Below, piece after piece: positions 52,091 through 64,000 of a stretch of DNA of 64,000 bases. The notes beneath the pieces were generated by a model. The model did not search any database. It was not told the origin of the DNA and was given only the letters and a program-made list of their open reading frames with translations. Position numbers and translations under genes: made by a program. The DNA comes from Diaporthe sp. PMI_573 (lineage: Eukaryota > Ascomycota > Sordariomycetes > Diaporthales > Diaporthaceae): the NCBI GenBank assembly GCA_021399435.1, contig JAJTUP010000155.1, positions 1-64,000 on the forward strand. Direction: 5' to 3'. Within the stretch, counting starts at the first letter, position 1, and every line of letters starts with the position of its first letter.

Positions 52091-52382
52091 CGTCAAAAAA
52101 ACAAGTTTTTGGCAAAAACAAAGCAGGAAATCTGTAGAAAACGCGCTCAATAGGGGTAGTTTCTCGTATAATGTTATAAGATTAGCTGTAGGGGTGATCG
52201 ACCTCGGCTAACTTGGGTCCAGGTACCTCGATTTAATAGGCAACTATATACAAAAATAAGTACTATGAACCGTACAGGGTCAGGGAATATCCCCCTGTAC
52301 CTAAATCCACCTAAATCCACTCCATTACATCCACTTTCAGGTCCAAGTGTAGTGGATTATTACGTAATCTGAGGGCCGACAA
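52091..52382. other. Probable hAT-F 5' region
   Basis: No coding. It contains repeated TCCACCTAAATCCAC and a palindromic ACAGGGxxxxCCCTGT segment near 52275-52310. The exact element end was not defined. Confidence 0.35.
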
Positions 52383-53949
52383 GTGGATGTAATAGAGATG
52401 GGCCACTTATTTGTGGTCCACGTGGATTTGCAGTGTAGTGGGTCCGAGCCTTGGAGATATTTCCATGAATCTGTCCTCTGGCGCTTCTTCGACTGCTTGG
52501 TGAAGGGCTGCATGGCTATGGAAGAGCCCCCAAGATTGAACCCAGCATATGGAGCAGTTCCTGCGGCCACGCAAGGAGGCTACCTGCCTGAAGTGCTCAC
52601 CCCTGGCAATCCAGGGCGACGAGGGCTAGTACACATGGACCTTGTAAGTTATTCCTTGCGCCTATGTCTACGTTGGCGGATTCAACGCGGTCATCCGCTG
52701 TAAACAACTATCGATTATCTCTGCAACTATTCATTTTCCTTTTCATGATAATGAACAAAATAAGGTCACACTCGATTCCCTCATACGTGATCAGCTCAGA
52801 ATTTGTGCTAGAATTTCTTGAAAACTGACGTGTCGAACCTCAGGATCCCACAAATGGTATTTATATCACATCGAATGATTTCCTGTCATTACATATGATT
52901 TTTACACGTATCGTCCACTGACCCAGTTTCAGTCTTTGTTTATGGGTCTGATACCCCGGCGGCGCCTCTTGTGCCACCCCACCCATCGGTTCCCCGTTTA
53001 CAGGCAAGCTTCGTTCTCAGTCCCAAGGCATCGATTCGGCTGGCTTAAAATATACTGATGAAGGTTTATTCCAGATTGAAGATTTTGGGTTCACCCAGGA
53101 CGAGGCCAGCTTCTGGCACCCAGCGCTAGGCCCAGGGCTGCCTCCACATGTACCAACTGCTGCCGAGTAGGTTACGACGTGAGGAGAGATGGAGGACAAG
53201 ACACGAGGGCAAACTTCGCTATGCCCTTCCGGTGAGTCATGCAGCATGCCTTGCTTCCAGGGCCTTCTCGCTAACCAAGAGAGGATTTGTAGGAACAATT
53301 CGGCAAGGACTGGGATAGAATACCTGCCGGCCAGGACCCTTCTGATGTTGTCGCAGGGGCACAACCTTGGATATTGGCATGGATGCCACCATGGATGCAG
53401 CCTTGGGCGCCGCCTCCGCCGACCACTACAGGCCCGGGCAGATATAGTTCTGCGTCTAACGTGTGGCAGATTGGAATGGTAGGCGGGATTGCCACGTCTT
53501 CACTTCAAAAGACTTTTTCTTCGTGAGGCTGACTACATGCGCACTAGATTATGAAGGTGTCCATGACGCTGTTGGACCCCGACTTTCCGCCCTACGCGGG
53601 GAGGATGACGAGCCAGGAGCCAGCAAATCCAACGCCGGATCAACAGCACTGGACCTTCGGGTACGCGCTACTCGACCCGGCCGATCCGTGGACCGCTAGG
53701 TATCAACAGTCTCTGATCGACCTTGTGGCAAGATGCCTCATGGCGAAACAAGCACATCGTCCTACGTTGCAGCAGTTACAGACAATAATCACTCAGGAAT
53801 TAGCCTTACCAGCTAACCAAAACGTCCCTGCGTACTGGACAAACACCTTCTTTGTTGACCCGCAAAAGCCGAGGCCGCCCGTGGACACAGAAAATATCAA
53901 CAACATAGACCCATTCTGGGACTACAAAAAGAGAGAAAAACTGTATTGA
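52383..53949 (+). pseudogene. Fungal protein kinase-like gene, decayed
   Basis: Exon-like blocks in order: WRYFHESVLWRFFDCLVKGC and GRRGLVHMDL (catalytic HxD), a GTAAGT...CAG intron at 52644-52843, DPTNGIYIT, then FQIEDFGFTQDEASFW (DFG) and PTAAE followed by TAG. Next come EQFGKDWDRIPAGQDPSD, NVWQIGM, an in-phase intron at 53479-53547, IMKVSMTLLDPDFPPYAG and LIDLVARCLMAKQAHRPTLQ (C-lobe). The family resembles fungal stress-type or orphan kinases. Stops after PTAAE and VTT, plus an unresolved frame change between them and the next block, suggest loss of function. Confidence 0.6.
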
Positions 53950-54377
53950 TATTTTATCTCGTACATCAGGGACACATGGAGCTTAACCAGACATGAAAGT
54001 CTATAGGGGAAAAGAAAAGAAAGCGGAGTGGACAAAATGTGGCAAACGCATACACAGGATTTCGGTTAGGGGTTGGAGGAAGAATTTTATTGACTCCATA
54101 CTACATAAATGTTCGACTTGGTCCAGGATTCAGATGTATCAAGCCCAGTAAAAGTCTAGCTAATGTTTCTTACTGGACGGCGCAAACCGACTACAGAGAA
54201 TAATCAGAACAAAGGAGTGGGAAAGGTATCCCAAGGTGTTCTTTAAATAACACATGGGCCACTTTGGAAATTACATTAACATAACTTGCCTGAGTTGATC
54301 CATGTTGCTATCTTCTCTTCCATGTTCTCATGAAGCCTTGAGAATTCGAGGATGCTCTAGCGGCGACTACATCTATT
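53950..54377. other. Intergenic stretch, no gene seen
   Basis: Non-coding DNA between the kinase remnant and the NRPS stop codon; probably 3' UTRs. Confidence 0.5.
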
Positions 54378-57300
54378 TCATTTACAACCGACCCCGAGAA
54401 CACCGACTAAAGCTCCAACGAAGCTCTCAAGCTTAGTGGCATACTCGGCGATCTGCTCCTTTCCCACAATCTTAGAGTCATACACGAAAACCAAACGCAC
54501 CACTCCGCCGTTCAGTAGGTAACAGCCCAGAGACAGTGCATCCTCGGGAGAGAAATACTTCGCGTCCTGCACGTGGACTTGCATTTCCACATTGATCCTG
54601 GCAGCAACTTCATCCTGGCCCTGCTTGCTGTCGGCATCGGGCCGGAATGTAGCAGTGGCGTATTGAATGTCCAGGCTGCCTTGTGGGTGCCTCCTGCACA
54701 TGTCCACTGCCTGACGGCAAGAGTCGCTGTATGTAGCAATAGCGCCGAGTCCCACGTGGCTGGCAGCAGTGGTTGCAATCTGGATCTGGTCCGCTTGCAA
54801 GTCCTGCAAGAATTCTTCCACCCTTTTCCGGTGCTCCGTATTTGTAGGTGCGGCTGCTTTAGTCTCCTCAGCTGGTTGTGCCGAGAGTTCGACCAGGCAT
54901 GTCGGCAGCCGGACGCGCACCGGCACGTTTGCGATGGTTGGAAACGCCATGTCCATGATGCCTGGCACGGGCAGACCCCGGCCTGAAACGTGCATGGGAA
55001 GGACGATGTCATTGTCGCCTGTGTAATGGTTCATGACCATGGCCCACCCCGCAAGGACGATGGTAGGCAAGGTGATGTGCTTGAGATTAGGTCCCAGGGC
55101 AGGGGTCTGTATGTTTGTCGCGAACAGAGAGTCTGCCTCGATGACACTGGATGGGTCTGGAAGGGCTGGGAATGGGGATTGCTGCTTTCTTTTAGCTCCG
55201 TCACCATTCCCATAACCCAGAAAATAGTCCTTCCAGAAGGACTCTATGTCTTGTTTACTGCTCTGCATCGTAATATGCTCGATAAATGGCGCAAAAGAAG
55301 GAGTTGTGACAAGAGCAGTACTATCAACCTGGCGATTCAACAGTTCGTTCATGGCATGGTGAAGGCGCTTGACGGTAAACCCGTCGTAGATGCATTGATG
55401 CATTGTCAAGACCATGGTGGTATTCTTCCCCACTTCCGCGTTGATTGGGCTGTCTAAAAGAGCATACCGCACCAGAGCATCGCCATATCCCATAGAAGTA
55501 GCGCGATCTTGGGCCAGGTACTCGTCCAATTTCGTACCAGCTGCCACTTGAACCCAGTCCAATGGTCGTTGGGGATTCACAAGAACTAGGAAGTCATCAT
55601 TGGACACTCCCTGGTCGGAGCTCCGATATGCACCATTCGGCAACGTAGTGTAGGAAAGTTATCATTGAGTTGTTCCCGGATCCTTTGGAATTTGTCGATG
55701 CATATTTTGGATGGTATGGAAAGCCAAGTCTGTGCCACGAAAGTCCCAGGCCTTCTCATCCCAGCGGCCAGGAAATCAGATTGTAGTGGAGTGGCAGGGA
55801 GAATGTCTTGCACATCTGACTCATTGAGACCCTGGCACTGGGCCAGCGACTGCTTCATGACCTCGTCTTTTGAGTTTGGTGGCCGGAGCAAAGAAAATGG
55901 AACTGTCTCTGCAACTGAGCCAGCGTGTTCCCTTCGTTCCCTATTTCCCTTGGCGTTTTGAGAGATGCTAGCTGCAGACACAAGGTGGTCGAAAACTGGG
56001 TTCCCGAATATTTTGCCAACCGTGACCGAAATACCGTGTCGTCTGGCCGCCGCAACTAGCTCCATGGCACGCATCGAATTACCGCCCTTTTGGAAGAAAT
56101 CATCGTGGCTCGAAAATTCAGAAACGGCCTGCCCAAGAACGTCTATCCATGCCCTTTTCAGAAGGCCCGAGATGACCTCGTGTGTCTCTTCGTCGTGCTT
56201 ATGCGAAACCAGGGAGCGGCCGTTCCGCGGCTTATCGTCTGACGGCGTGCACATATCTGGAGCATCAGGCCCTGACAATTGCAGCCACTTGTCCATTGCC
56301 AAGGAAGGCACAGAGAGCGCCAAAGCTTTCCTGTCAAGCTTTCCAGAGGCATTGTAGGGGAATGCATCGACGGGATAGAAAAGGCGTGGCACCATGTACT
56401 CAGGTACCTTGCTCCTGAGTTGAGTTTGGAGAGTCCTTGCAGCGGTATGCAAGACGTCCAGACGATGCTTGGTCTCATCTTTTCGAATTGATTTGATGAA
56501 GGCGACAAGAGCTTGGTCACCTGCCGGAATGAACGGGACGGTCTTATCAGTGGCAAGAAGCACGGCCGATTCCGTCTCCAGCTCTGCTGGTAAATTGACC
56601 CCATCCAAAACCAGTCCGAGGCTGGCACGTAGTAGTGACTCAATCCCACCAAGGTCGACAAATTGGCCTCGTAGCTTGACTACACCGTCTTTGCGACTGA
56701 CGTATCTCATCTCGCCATTTTCTAGGTAGCGAACAAGATCCCCAGATCTGTAGATCCTGGAGGCCGGGGACCCAATGTTCATAGATGAGCGCCATATTGG
56801 GGGCCTGATCAGCGCGGCTTCCGTTCGCTGTGCATCGTTCAGATATCCAGTGAACAAGGCGGGCCCTTCAATGAGCAGCTCACCCACTGCCCCAATAGGC
56901 GCTAGACGGTCCAGCTCATCCGGGTCGACGACCCAGCTGTGTGCATTGAGAGGCACAAAGGGCACATTTTCCGACTGTTCTCTCTCGTGCTCAGGGTATT
57001 GATCTTGACGCGTGATTGTCTTGAGGAACATTGTGATGAATTCAGCAGGCCCAAATACCTGCACAACCCTATCAAGGTCCAGGTCTTCCAGGAACGCGTG
57101 AGCGTCCTGCTGAGTGAGAGCCTCGCCGCCAACGGCCAAGGCCTTCAGAGTTTTGACCCGGTAGCGCTGGCGGCAGAAGAATCGTGCAAACGATGGCGTG
57201 AAGAACGCCCACTCCACCGCCATCCGGTTCATGGCCGCCTCGACGTCGTTGAGCCGCTCGTGCTCGCTCGGAATGCACATGACGCCTCCACAGATCAGGG

Positions 57301-58549
57301 TGCCCCATATTTCGGTGAGCGATATGTCGAACGTGTAGGCGCACCACTGGAACACGCGGATTCCTGGCCGGCTCAGTCCGTGTATTGGCCCGTTCTGTAC
57401 CAAGCCGGTGGTCAGAGTCTCATGCGTGTGCATGATCCCCTTAGGTACACCCGTGCTGCCTGAAGAAAATGCCACAATGCAGGTATCGCCTGGTTGTTTC
57501 TGTTCGAAATTGGGTGCCTTGTCACCCTCGTAGTCGTCGAGATCTTGTAACAGTTTGAAGTCCACCGCGAGAACGGGTGAGGAGAATAATCCTTGGTGTT
57601 CCGGTGACGCTAGGACGAGTGAAGACTTTACGGACTGGAGAATGAAGTCGTGCCTCGCCTTGGGATGCTGTGGGTCTAGACAACAATATGCCGCGCCTGT
57701 TTTCAATACGGCAAACATTGCCACCACGGCTAGCGGCGACTTATTAAAACAGAGCGGGACGATCGCCCCTCTGCCGACATTGTGTTTTGTGGACAAGTAG
57801 TGTGCGAGTTTATTGGCGAGCCTATTCAGGCGCTCATACGTTAGGTTGGTCTCATCATGCGTCGAGACGATCGCCAACTCGTTGGGGTACTTGTTGCAAA
57901 TCTGCTCGACCAGGTCCGGCACGCATTCTTGTGAGGAAACTGGACGGATCCGATTCCAACTGTTGATCAATGAGCGATCTTCTCGACTGAGCAAGTCTAA
58001 AGCTGCGAGTGGTCGGGTGAGAGAGGCTTCTCCGACGTCTGTCAACTCACGAATCGCCTGGCTGAATGTGCTCGCCATGTTCCGCGCTTGAAATTTCGAG
58101 TAAATAGCTGAGTTGACCTCGAGTACGGCAGCTTCGCCGTCGCCAGCAGAGTTTGCCACATTGAGTGCGAACGCGCATTGCAGGGCGTTTGAGCTGTCAC
58201 CATCATGGCCTTGGTTCAGAAGGGCTTCGTGAATTGTGGTACTGCCGTCTGGTTGAATGCTGCGGATTGCATAGATTTCAATACTCCTGAGACACTCGCC
58301 AACAGTGGACTCAGAGTTATATCGAACCGTGCACCGCTGTTTCCCTCCTGTCCCTGTGATGCTTTGGTGCTCACCAAAACAGGTTGAGCGTACATAGATG
58401 TATTCGTTCACATCCAGGAAGCTGTGGAGGACAATGGAGTAGCAGAGCGCAATCAAGGAGTCGTATGAAGTGATGCGGTGCTCGGCATGAAGGCTGGATA
58501 GGACTGCATTTGGAGGTAATTGGATGGCAATTGAGTGCGGTGAGGCCAT
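54378..58549 (-). CDS. Nonribosomal peptide synthetase, A-T-C, with a frame break
   Basis: From ATG 58549 (MASPHSIAIQLPP). About 200 aa of condensation-like N-terminus precede an adenylation domain: IVAFSSGSTGVPKGIMHTHE (A3), FDISLTEIWG (A4), QVFGPAEFIT (A5), IYRSGDLVRY (A7), RKDGVVKLRGQFVDLGGIES (A8), NASGKLDRKAL (A10). The carrier domain is DDFFQKGGNSMRAMELV (phosphopantetheine Ser). A condensation domain follows. Its core motif reads MHQCIYDG, so the catalytic second His of HHxxxDG is Gln. Near 55625-55645 the frame changes between FPTLRCRM and LPNGAYRSSDQG. No intron explains it, so there is a small indel or an error. It would activate one amino acid and pass it to a terminal condensation step. 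It is the first gene of the cluster. Confidence 0.85.
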
Positions 58550-59486
58550 TTTGCCCACTTCTCAGAAGTAAACTGAAGACAAGGCTGGATTATAGATGCT
58601 TATCCTGATCTAGCTGACGCGAAGAGTACGTCAACACTCGGTCCCAAAGTAGAGACATGTAAGAGCGAGGCAAGATGCAGCAGTTCCCTAACCAGGCACA
58701 ATGAATGGCGTTGTCAATGGCTTCAGAGAGTCTTCCACTACGCTCCCTGTGCGGAGACGTATTCAGGCCCCAGTCTAGGCATGACTTCCTCCTCCTTTCT
58801 CTTGCTTCTAACGGACTATAGAGTGGACCGAAAAGCCGATGGAGTTCGTGTCAGTTGCCGACTACTTCATACCCCTTGGGCTGGAGATATAATTACTTCT
58901 AACACGGCGAGTCCGGCGAGTGGGTGATGTGCACAAAACCAACGTCGCGGCTAGTCAGCGGCGCTTATCGCCCCCGGAAGTGGATTGTTCTGTGCGAGTA
59001 CGAGGTACCATGTAAACTCTACTGAGTCATGCCAAGGGGTTCAAGCTTCTCTGCCCTGCAAGACAACTTTATTAAGTGGCTACTAGTGGATCGTCTTCGA
59101 ACTTGTACTTCTTAAGCCAAGTGTGAGATGACTTACGTTGAAACGTTATCAGTAAACCTATCCTATTTTAGAATAACAACGAGTAGGATAACGGGCGATG
59201 TAACATGTTGCTACGAGATTGCTCACAGAATTGAATAGCGAGAGGTAGGAGTAGATATGCAATTAATGAAAAGCTATATTCATGTAAAAGAAATAAGTCT
59301 AGTTTCTCTACAGTTTTGGAAGAAAAAAGGAATTGGAGGCGTCACCCGTAACTTTGATAGGTATCTGATATGAGTTTGAGCTTGCCTTTGAGTATCATTC
59401 TCTTCGAAGATCGTCTCAGGCTTCTAGCTTGCAACTCTCCCTCAGCAGCTGCGCCTCTAACCATTGTCAAATCGCATTGTATCAGG
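58550..59486. promoter_or_regulatory. Divergent promoter of NRPS and MFS genes
   Basis: 937 bp of non-coding DNA separate the divergent NRPS and exporter starts, so they may be co-regulated. No specific operator is recognised; a CTCTAAC/AGTC-rich pattern and a palindrome were not clear. Confidence 0.5.
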
Positions 59487-61273
59487 ATGGATCAAACACC
59501 AAGTTCAAGTAAGCAAGACAACGGCATGAATGGGTTGAGCTTCTGGGCCATATTCGCCGCCCTCTCTTTCACCAATCTGCTGGCCGGACTGGAGGGGAGC
59601 ATCGCAGCCACGGCCCTGCCATCGGTTGTGTCGGATCTCCAAGCTGGTGACAACTATGTCTGGATAGTTAATGGTTACATGCTCACGTAGTGAGTGCAAA
59701 TTTTCCTGGTTTTGGTTCCACCTTGATTGATGTCGTAGTTTCAACAGTCACTGACTTGGTATGCAGCACTGCATTCCTCCCTCTGATCGGCCAGGCCTCA
59801 TCGGTGCTCGGTCGCCGGTGGCCCACTATCGGCTCAATTGCAATTTTCATCCTGGGTAGTTCCATCAGCGGAGGTGCACTCTCGACAAGCGCCATCATAG
59901 CCGGGCGACTTATTCAAGGAATCGGCGCAGCTGGTGTCACTGCACTCACTCAGGTTATCGTCAGCGACCTGGTCTCTGTACGTGACCGCGGGAGTTATAT
60001 CGGTCTTGTCTACGCCGTTGCTGGGGTTGGCAGTGCGCTTGGTCCTCCAGCCGGCGGGACCATCGTGCAGTACGGCTCGTGGCGGTGGATATTCTGGCTG
60101 AGCGTCCCCATTGGAGTCGTTTCACTGGTATTGCACTTCTTCTTCCTGCACATTGTTGCTGTCAAAAAAGACGGACCACTATGCACTCTGAAGGAGAAAA
60201 TAATCGGCGGCATCGACTGGGTTGGGAATTTTATCCTGGTCGGCTCCGTGATATCTACTCTTGTGGCCCTCTCATGGGCCAACACGCGCTACCCCTGGTC
60301 CTCCTGGCACATCATACTGCCTCTGGTTTTCGGATTTCTCGGGATGGCAGCTTTCTTCGCCTATGAGGGCTCTACACTCTTCAACAGACTATGCCCCTAC
60401 GGCTCGCCGACCATGCCACCTCGCATGTTTGCCAACCGCACCAGCTGCGCCGCCCTGATATCAACATTCCTGGCCGCAATGCTCACAATGTGGCGCATCT
60501 ACTTCGTCCCAGTATACTTACAGTCTGTGCTCCTGGAGTCACCCACACGGTCTGGTGTGCTCCTCCTTCCCACCATGCTGGTTGGCATGCCCGTGGCTAT
60601 CATCTCGGGCCAGGTCCTCAGCCGCTTCGGCCGGTACAAGCCCATACACGTCTTTGGCTTCGCTGTCGCAACCCTCGCGTCAGGACTATATATCAACTTT
60701 AACCGCGATTCATCTCTGGCCAAGGTGGTTCTGTATCAGATCGTGGCGGCAATCGGTGGCGGCTGCCTCTTGACGACGATGCTGACTGCGGTGCAAGCGA
60801 GCCACCCCCCAGCTGACATGGTCGCGGCAACGTCGACATGGACGTTCATGCAGGCCTTCGGGGGCGTATGGGGACTCACTATCCCTGCCGTTATTTTCAA
60901 TAGCCAGTTCGACAGCCGCATTAGCACCATTACTAGCGAGGCAGTGAGAGAAACCCTTGGAGGCGGAGACGCGTATTCTCACGTGTCGGCCTCGTATACC
61001 ACCTCGCTCGCGCCTTTTTTGCGCACCGAGGTGATAGAGGCATACCTAGGAGCACTCAAAATTGTGTGGGTGGCCTGCCTTGGATTCAATGCTCTGGGGG
61101 CTGTGTTGGTTCTTTTTGAACGGGAAATCACGCTATCTGAGACAGTCGAGTCCGACTACGGGATCAAGAAGGAAAATGATGGAGTGCAGTTAGAATCGGT
61201 TGGTGGTTCTGTACATCATATGATCGCGAACGAGTCTCAGGTACATTTGAAGGGGGACACAGGTGTTAATTGA
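59487..61273 (+). CDS. MFS drug:H+ antiporter (14-TM, DHA2-type)
   Basis: Exon 1 (59487-59686, MDQTPSSSKQDNGMNGLSF) and exon 2 (59767-61273) are joined by an 80-bp intron in phase, giving 568 aa. The DHA2/14-TM pattern is clear: LSFTNLLAGLEGSIAATALP (TM1 with motif D1-like LD-T-I-ATALP), IVNGYMLT, GRRWPTIGS (motif A), GRLIQGIGAAG (motif B, R-IQG-G), AGVGSALGPPAGG (motif C, antiporter). About 14 hydrophobic segments follow. The protein is a plasma-membrane or vacuolar exporter, and the cluster position suggests export of the NRPS product. Confidence 0.9.
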
Positions 61274-61539
61274 GGCAGCCTAGAAACTGCAATGCAAATA
61301 CTCCTTTCCCGTCCTCCGTACTCTGCTTCATCCACTTTGACAAATGGATCATCAGCTAACTGCAAGTATATGAACGAAACTTTGCCAGTCGCGAATTAAG
61401 TACCAAATGCTTATGTCCTTTCAACATCATTGTGGCCTGATTTAGTTCTATTACGAGGCACTATCTCGACCCGAGGACTGCCCTTGACTGATACCACCAA
61501 ACCAAAAATAGACAACAAAACTGTACAATGCCTCCAAGC
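61274..61539. other. Short intergenic stretch, convergent 3' ends
   Basis: Non-coding DNA between the stops of the MFS gene and the second P450. Confidence 0.6.
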
Positions 61540-63299
61540 TCAGATCTTCCTTGGCATAAGGTTTACTTTCCACTGCCCCGTAGCAAACTGCATGGTGATG
61601 TACTGCTTGAACTCGACCTGCTGTCCTGGTACCTCAAGCATTTCATATCGTGAAAGAATGTTCGCGCATACGGTTCTCATTTCTGCCCAAGCAAAGCTGA
61701 ATTTCGGCCGAGTTTAGCAAGACGATACTAATATGGGGAAAAGTGGAGAAGAAGACCCTACTTTTTGCCTATGCAAGAATGCCTCCCACCAGAGAAAGGG
61801 TAGTACGCATCGACACTGATATGAATATTAGCAATATTCGTGCCTGAAGTTTCTGTATGGCTCACTTTGCTGGTGGCGCATCGCCTCTCTGATCATCTGG
61901 CAGCCAACGCTCAGGCCAAAATCGCAGGGGCTGCGGCCAATGCTCCTTATTCCTATGCAAAGCCCGGTAGCTCGCACAAACAACGGTGTACGGTGGGAGC
62001 TCGTAGTCGCCCACGGTCGTCCACTCAGCCCCGGTTCGTCGGCCCAGCTCGCTTGCGATCGCGTTGAGTCGTAGGTTTTCCATGATACACGCTTCTAAGT
62101 ATGCATACTTGGGCTCAGAGCGGACCATCTTGGAGGTAATGATAGTGTCATCGTGAATAGACACGGCCGGCAGTGAGGCTAACAGCTTGGCACGAACGGT
62201 TGGATTCCGCGCAAGCTCGAGGAAGAGACAAGCCATCTGGTTGCTTGTCGTTTCGCTTCCCCCGATTAGCACTTCGGACATGTGGTCGGCTATCTCGCGG
62301 CTCGTCATGGGCTCACCATTGTCAGGTCGCTTGCCCTGATCGATGACGTGTTGCAGGAGGTCGTGACGAGGCTCCGCAGCCTCGAGTTTTTCGCCACTGA
62401 CCCTCATGCGGCGATGCATCATGACCTCGATTGCCTTGGCCATCTGCTCTGGCCAGTCGAATTGCATCTCCCATCCAAAATGTCGGAAAAAGCGCTTGAT
62501 GAAAACGGTTTGGTGGCGTTTCTTGAGCCCATTGAAAATTGACTTTGGGATTTGTGCCCAGACCTTCTGGTCAATGTCCGTTTCGTTGGCGGATGACATT
62601 GCTGTACTGATCTGCCCGAACCCTCTGCCAAATGTGGACTCGCCCATTATGTCCAGGGCTACGTTGTGGAGGTCGCTCATTAGGTCCGTTTGGATGCCAG
62701 CCGCAGGAATATGCATGGCACACTTTTGAGCGTAGCTGAACAAAAGACATTGCACTGTGTGCGCAAATATGTACTCCAAGTTGTCGATGTAGTTGACCGT
62801 AAATGCTGGCGCCAAGAATCTCTTCAACTTCTTATGCGGCTCTCGCCGACTAGAGTCAGGGCGTCCTGGTTAGCCTCATCTGCTGAGCATGCCATCAAGA
62901 GACAACTTACATTTCGCCGAAGATTCCTGGACTATGTCTGTCCCTGGAGAATTCTTTGTATGTGGCAACCTTGGGCAAATCTTCCTTGACCAGAATCATC
63001 TTCAACGCATCCTTATCCGCTACCCACACCTGACGTGGCCCAAGGCGGACAATACTGCCATATTGAGCATGGTACTTCTCGACATTCTTCCAAATGTCGC
63101 CAGAAGAAAAGCCATAGTTCAAGTGAAGTGATGTGAATGGGCCATACCAAGGTCCTGGAATATCAGTGAGGCGGGATCGGTAGGCTCGGATGAGAGACTG
63201 TACGTAAAGGAGAAGGGCAGCTGCGCCCAGGGCACAGGCGGCAACGATGATGTAACCCATACCTAGGTAATTTACTGAAGATGACACAAGTCTCAGCAT
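61540..63299 (-). CDS. Cytochrome P450
   Basis: Four exons (63299-62911, 62849-61866, 61815-61762, 61696-61540), with introns of 61, 50 and 65 bp, total 528 codons including the stop (527 aa), all in phase. It has an N-terminal anchor (IIVAACALGAAALLLYV) and a DIPGPWYGPF hinge. The I-helix is VLIGGSETTSNQ, the ExxR is ENLRLNA, PERF is FWPERWLP, and the heme loop is FSGGRHSCIGKN with the ligand Cys. The codon before ATG 63299 (TTG) is not needed as a start. It is probably the tailoring oxygenase of the NRPS cluster, divergent from the glycosyltransferase gene. Confidence 0.9.
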
Positions 63300-63750
63300 C
63301 AAATGCCGTTGTATACCTTAGAGTACCTAGATGCTATCTCTATATGTATCGGGTATGCTTTGGCAGCATTTCCCACTCAACGGTATTGACTCCTGATCAG
63401 GACTACCGAAAAGGCAATCTGGACTAAAATCCGATTGCGCGAGTCGAGCAAAGCTTAATTATGATTACTCAGGACAACGAAATAAAGCTGCCCCGTTCTG
63501 GAACGTGAGCTGACTTATACCATGCTGACTGATTCAGAACATCTCGTACGAGGCTGACGGTCTAAAATTACCATCGGGAAACCGGGACTGCCGGGTACTC
63601 CGATCAGGGGTTTGTCCATCAACATGAGAAAAGGATGAACGACTTCTAGAAAATACGTCGGGATTGAGGATTTCGTCACGATTCAGCTGGATGCACGCCG
63701 TATTCGACAATCCAAAGCAATAACGAAACGACAAACAAGAGCCTACCAAA
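63300..63750. promoter_or_regulatory. Divergent promoter of P450 and glycosyltransferase
   Basis: 451 bp between two divergent starts; the pair is likely co-expressed. No specific site is recognised. Confidence 0.5.
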
Positions 63751-64000
63751 ATGTCTACTGCAGCTTCCACCATGAAGCCGCTTATCCTATATGCCCTTCC
63801 CAATGCCGACGGGCACATGTACCCAGCTATTCAAATTACAGAGCAGCTGGTACTACGCGGCTTCGATGTCACAATGGTCGCCGCGAGTAAGTGGAAGCCC
63901 TCTGCCGGCAGGATAGGTGCCGGATTTGCACCGCTCCTTGGCCTCTGGGCGCGGGAAGACTTCCGAAATTCTATCATGGACAAGAAAGTTACCGACAAGA
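63751..64000 (+). CDS. GT1-family glycosyltransferase, 5' part (cut by window end)
   Basis: ATG 63751 opens MSTAASTMKPLILYALPNAD, GHMYPAIQITEQLVLRGFD and VTMVAASKWKPSAGRIGAGF, a typical GT1 (UGT-like) N-terminal Rossmann start with the GH-P-I pattern. 83 codons are visible with no stop or intron before the window end. In fungi such enzymes glycosylate secondary metabolites. The C-terminal donor-binding motif lies outside the window. Confidence 0.8.
   Translation, partial: MSTAASTMKPLILYALPNADGHMYPAIQITEQLVLRGFDVTMVAASKWKPSAGRIGAGFAPLLGLWAREDFRNSIMDKKVTDK

Noticed and set aside
1..64000. Starship-type giant element (captain recombinase)
   Set aside because: No DUF3435-type tyrosine recombinase was seen in the window.
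1..64000. CRISPR array or prokaryotic operon features
   Set aside because: No spaced repeat array; genes have introns and fungal families.

Overview
This window comes from a filamentous ascomycete fungus, most likely a Eurotiomycete or similar mould. The evidence is short GT-AG introns (47-90 bp) with CTAAC/CTGAC-like branch points, fungus-specific families (FunK1 and other kinase-like genes, WD40 and NACHT-ankyrin type proteins, an A-T-C NRPS), and transposons carrying RIP-like C-to-T damage (Gln and Trp codons turned into stops).

Positions 1-36,500 are a transposon-rich accessory region. It holds two inverted copies of one hAT element (1-256 and 32845-35298), remnants of at least four other hAT families, a RIP-damaged Ty3/Gypsy element with an LTR at 19770-19970, other Gag relics, a perfect 149-bp MITE (30577-30725) and a large inverted repeat (32139-32749). 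Between these lie a PH-WD40 repeat gene, a zinc-finger gene, an FtsJ-like methyltransferase, a kinase-like gene, and broken genes (nucleoside hydrolase-like, ankyrin). The flanks of the two hAT-A copies fit a 32.6-kb inversion caused by recombination between them.

Positions 36,500-54,000 are mixed: a FunK1 kinase fragment, an intact six-exon cytochrome P450, a complete hAT element (39467-42282) with an apparently intact 712-aa transposase just upstream of that P450, a very large hybrid histidine kinase with one in-frame TAG and one frame break, a Ty1/copia LTR and Gag fragment inserted in another hAT, and a decayed kinase gene.

Positions 54,378-64,000 are the start of a secondary-metabolite cluster: an A-T-C NRPS (minus; its condensation motif has Gln at the catalytic His, and there is a frame break), a 14-TM MFS exporter (plus), a second P450 (minus) and a GT1-type glycosyltransferase cut by the window end (plus). 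The order and the two shared divergent promoters suggest that the NRPS makes a small amino-acid-derived product, the P450 oxidises it, the transferase glycosylates it and the MFS exports it. That pathway is inferred; the product is unknown.
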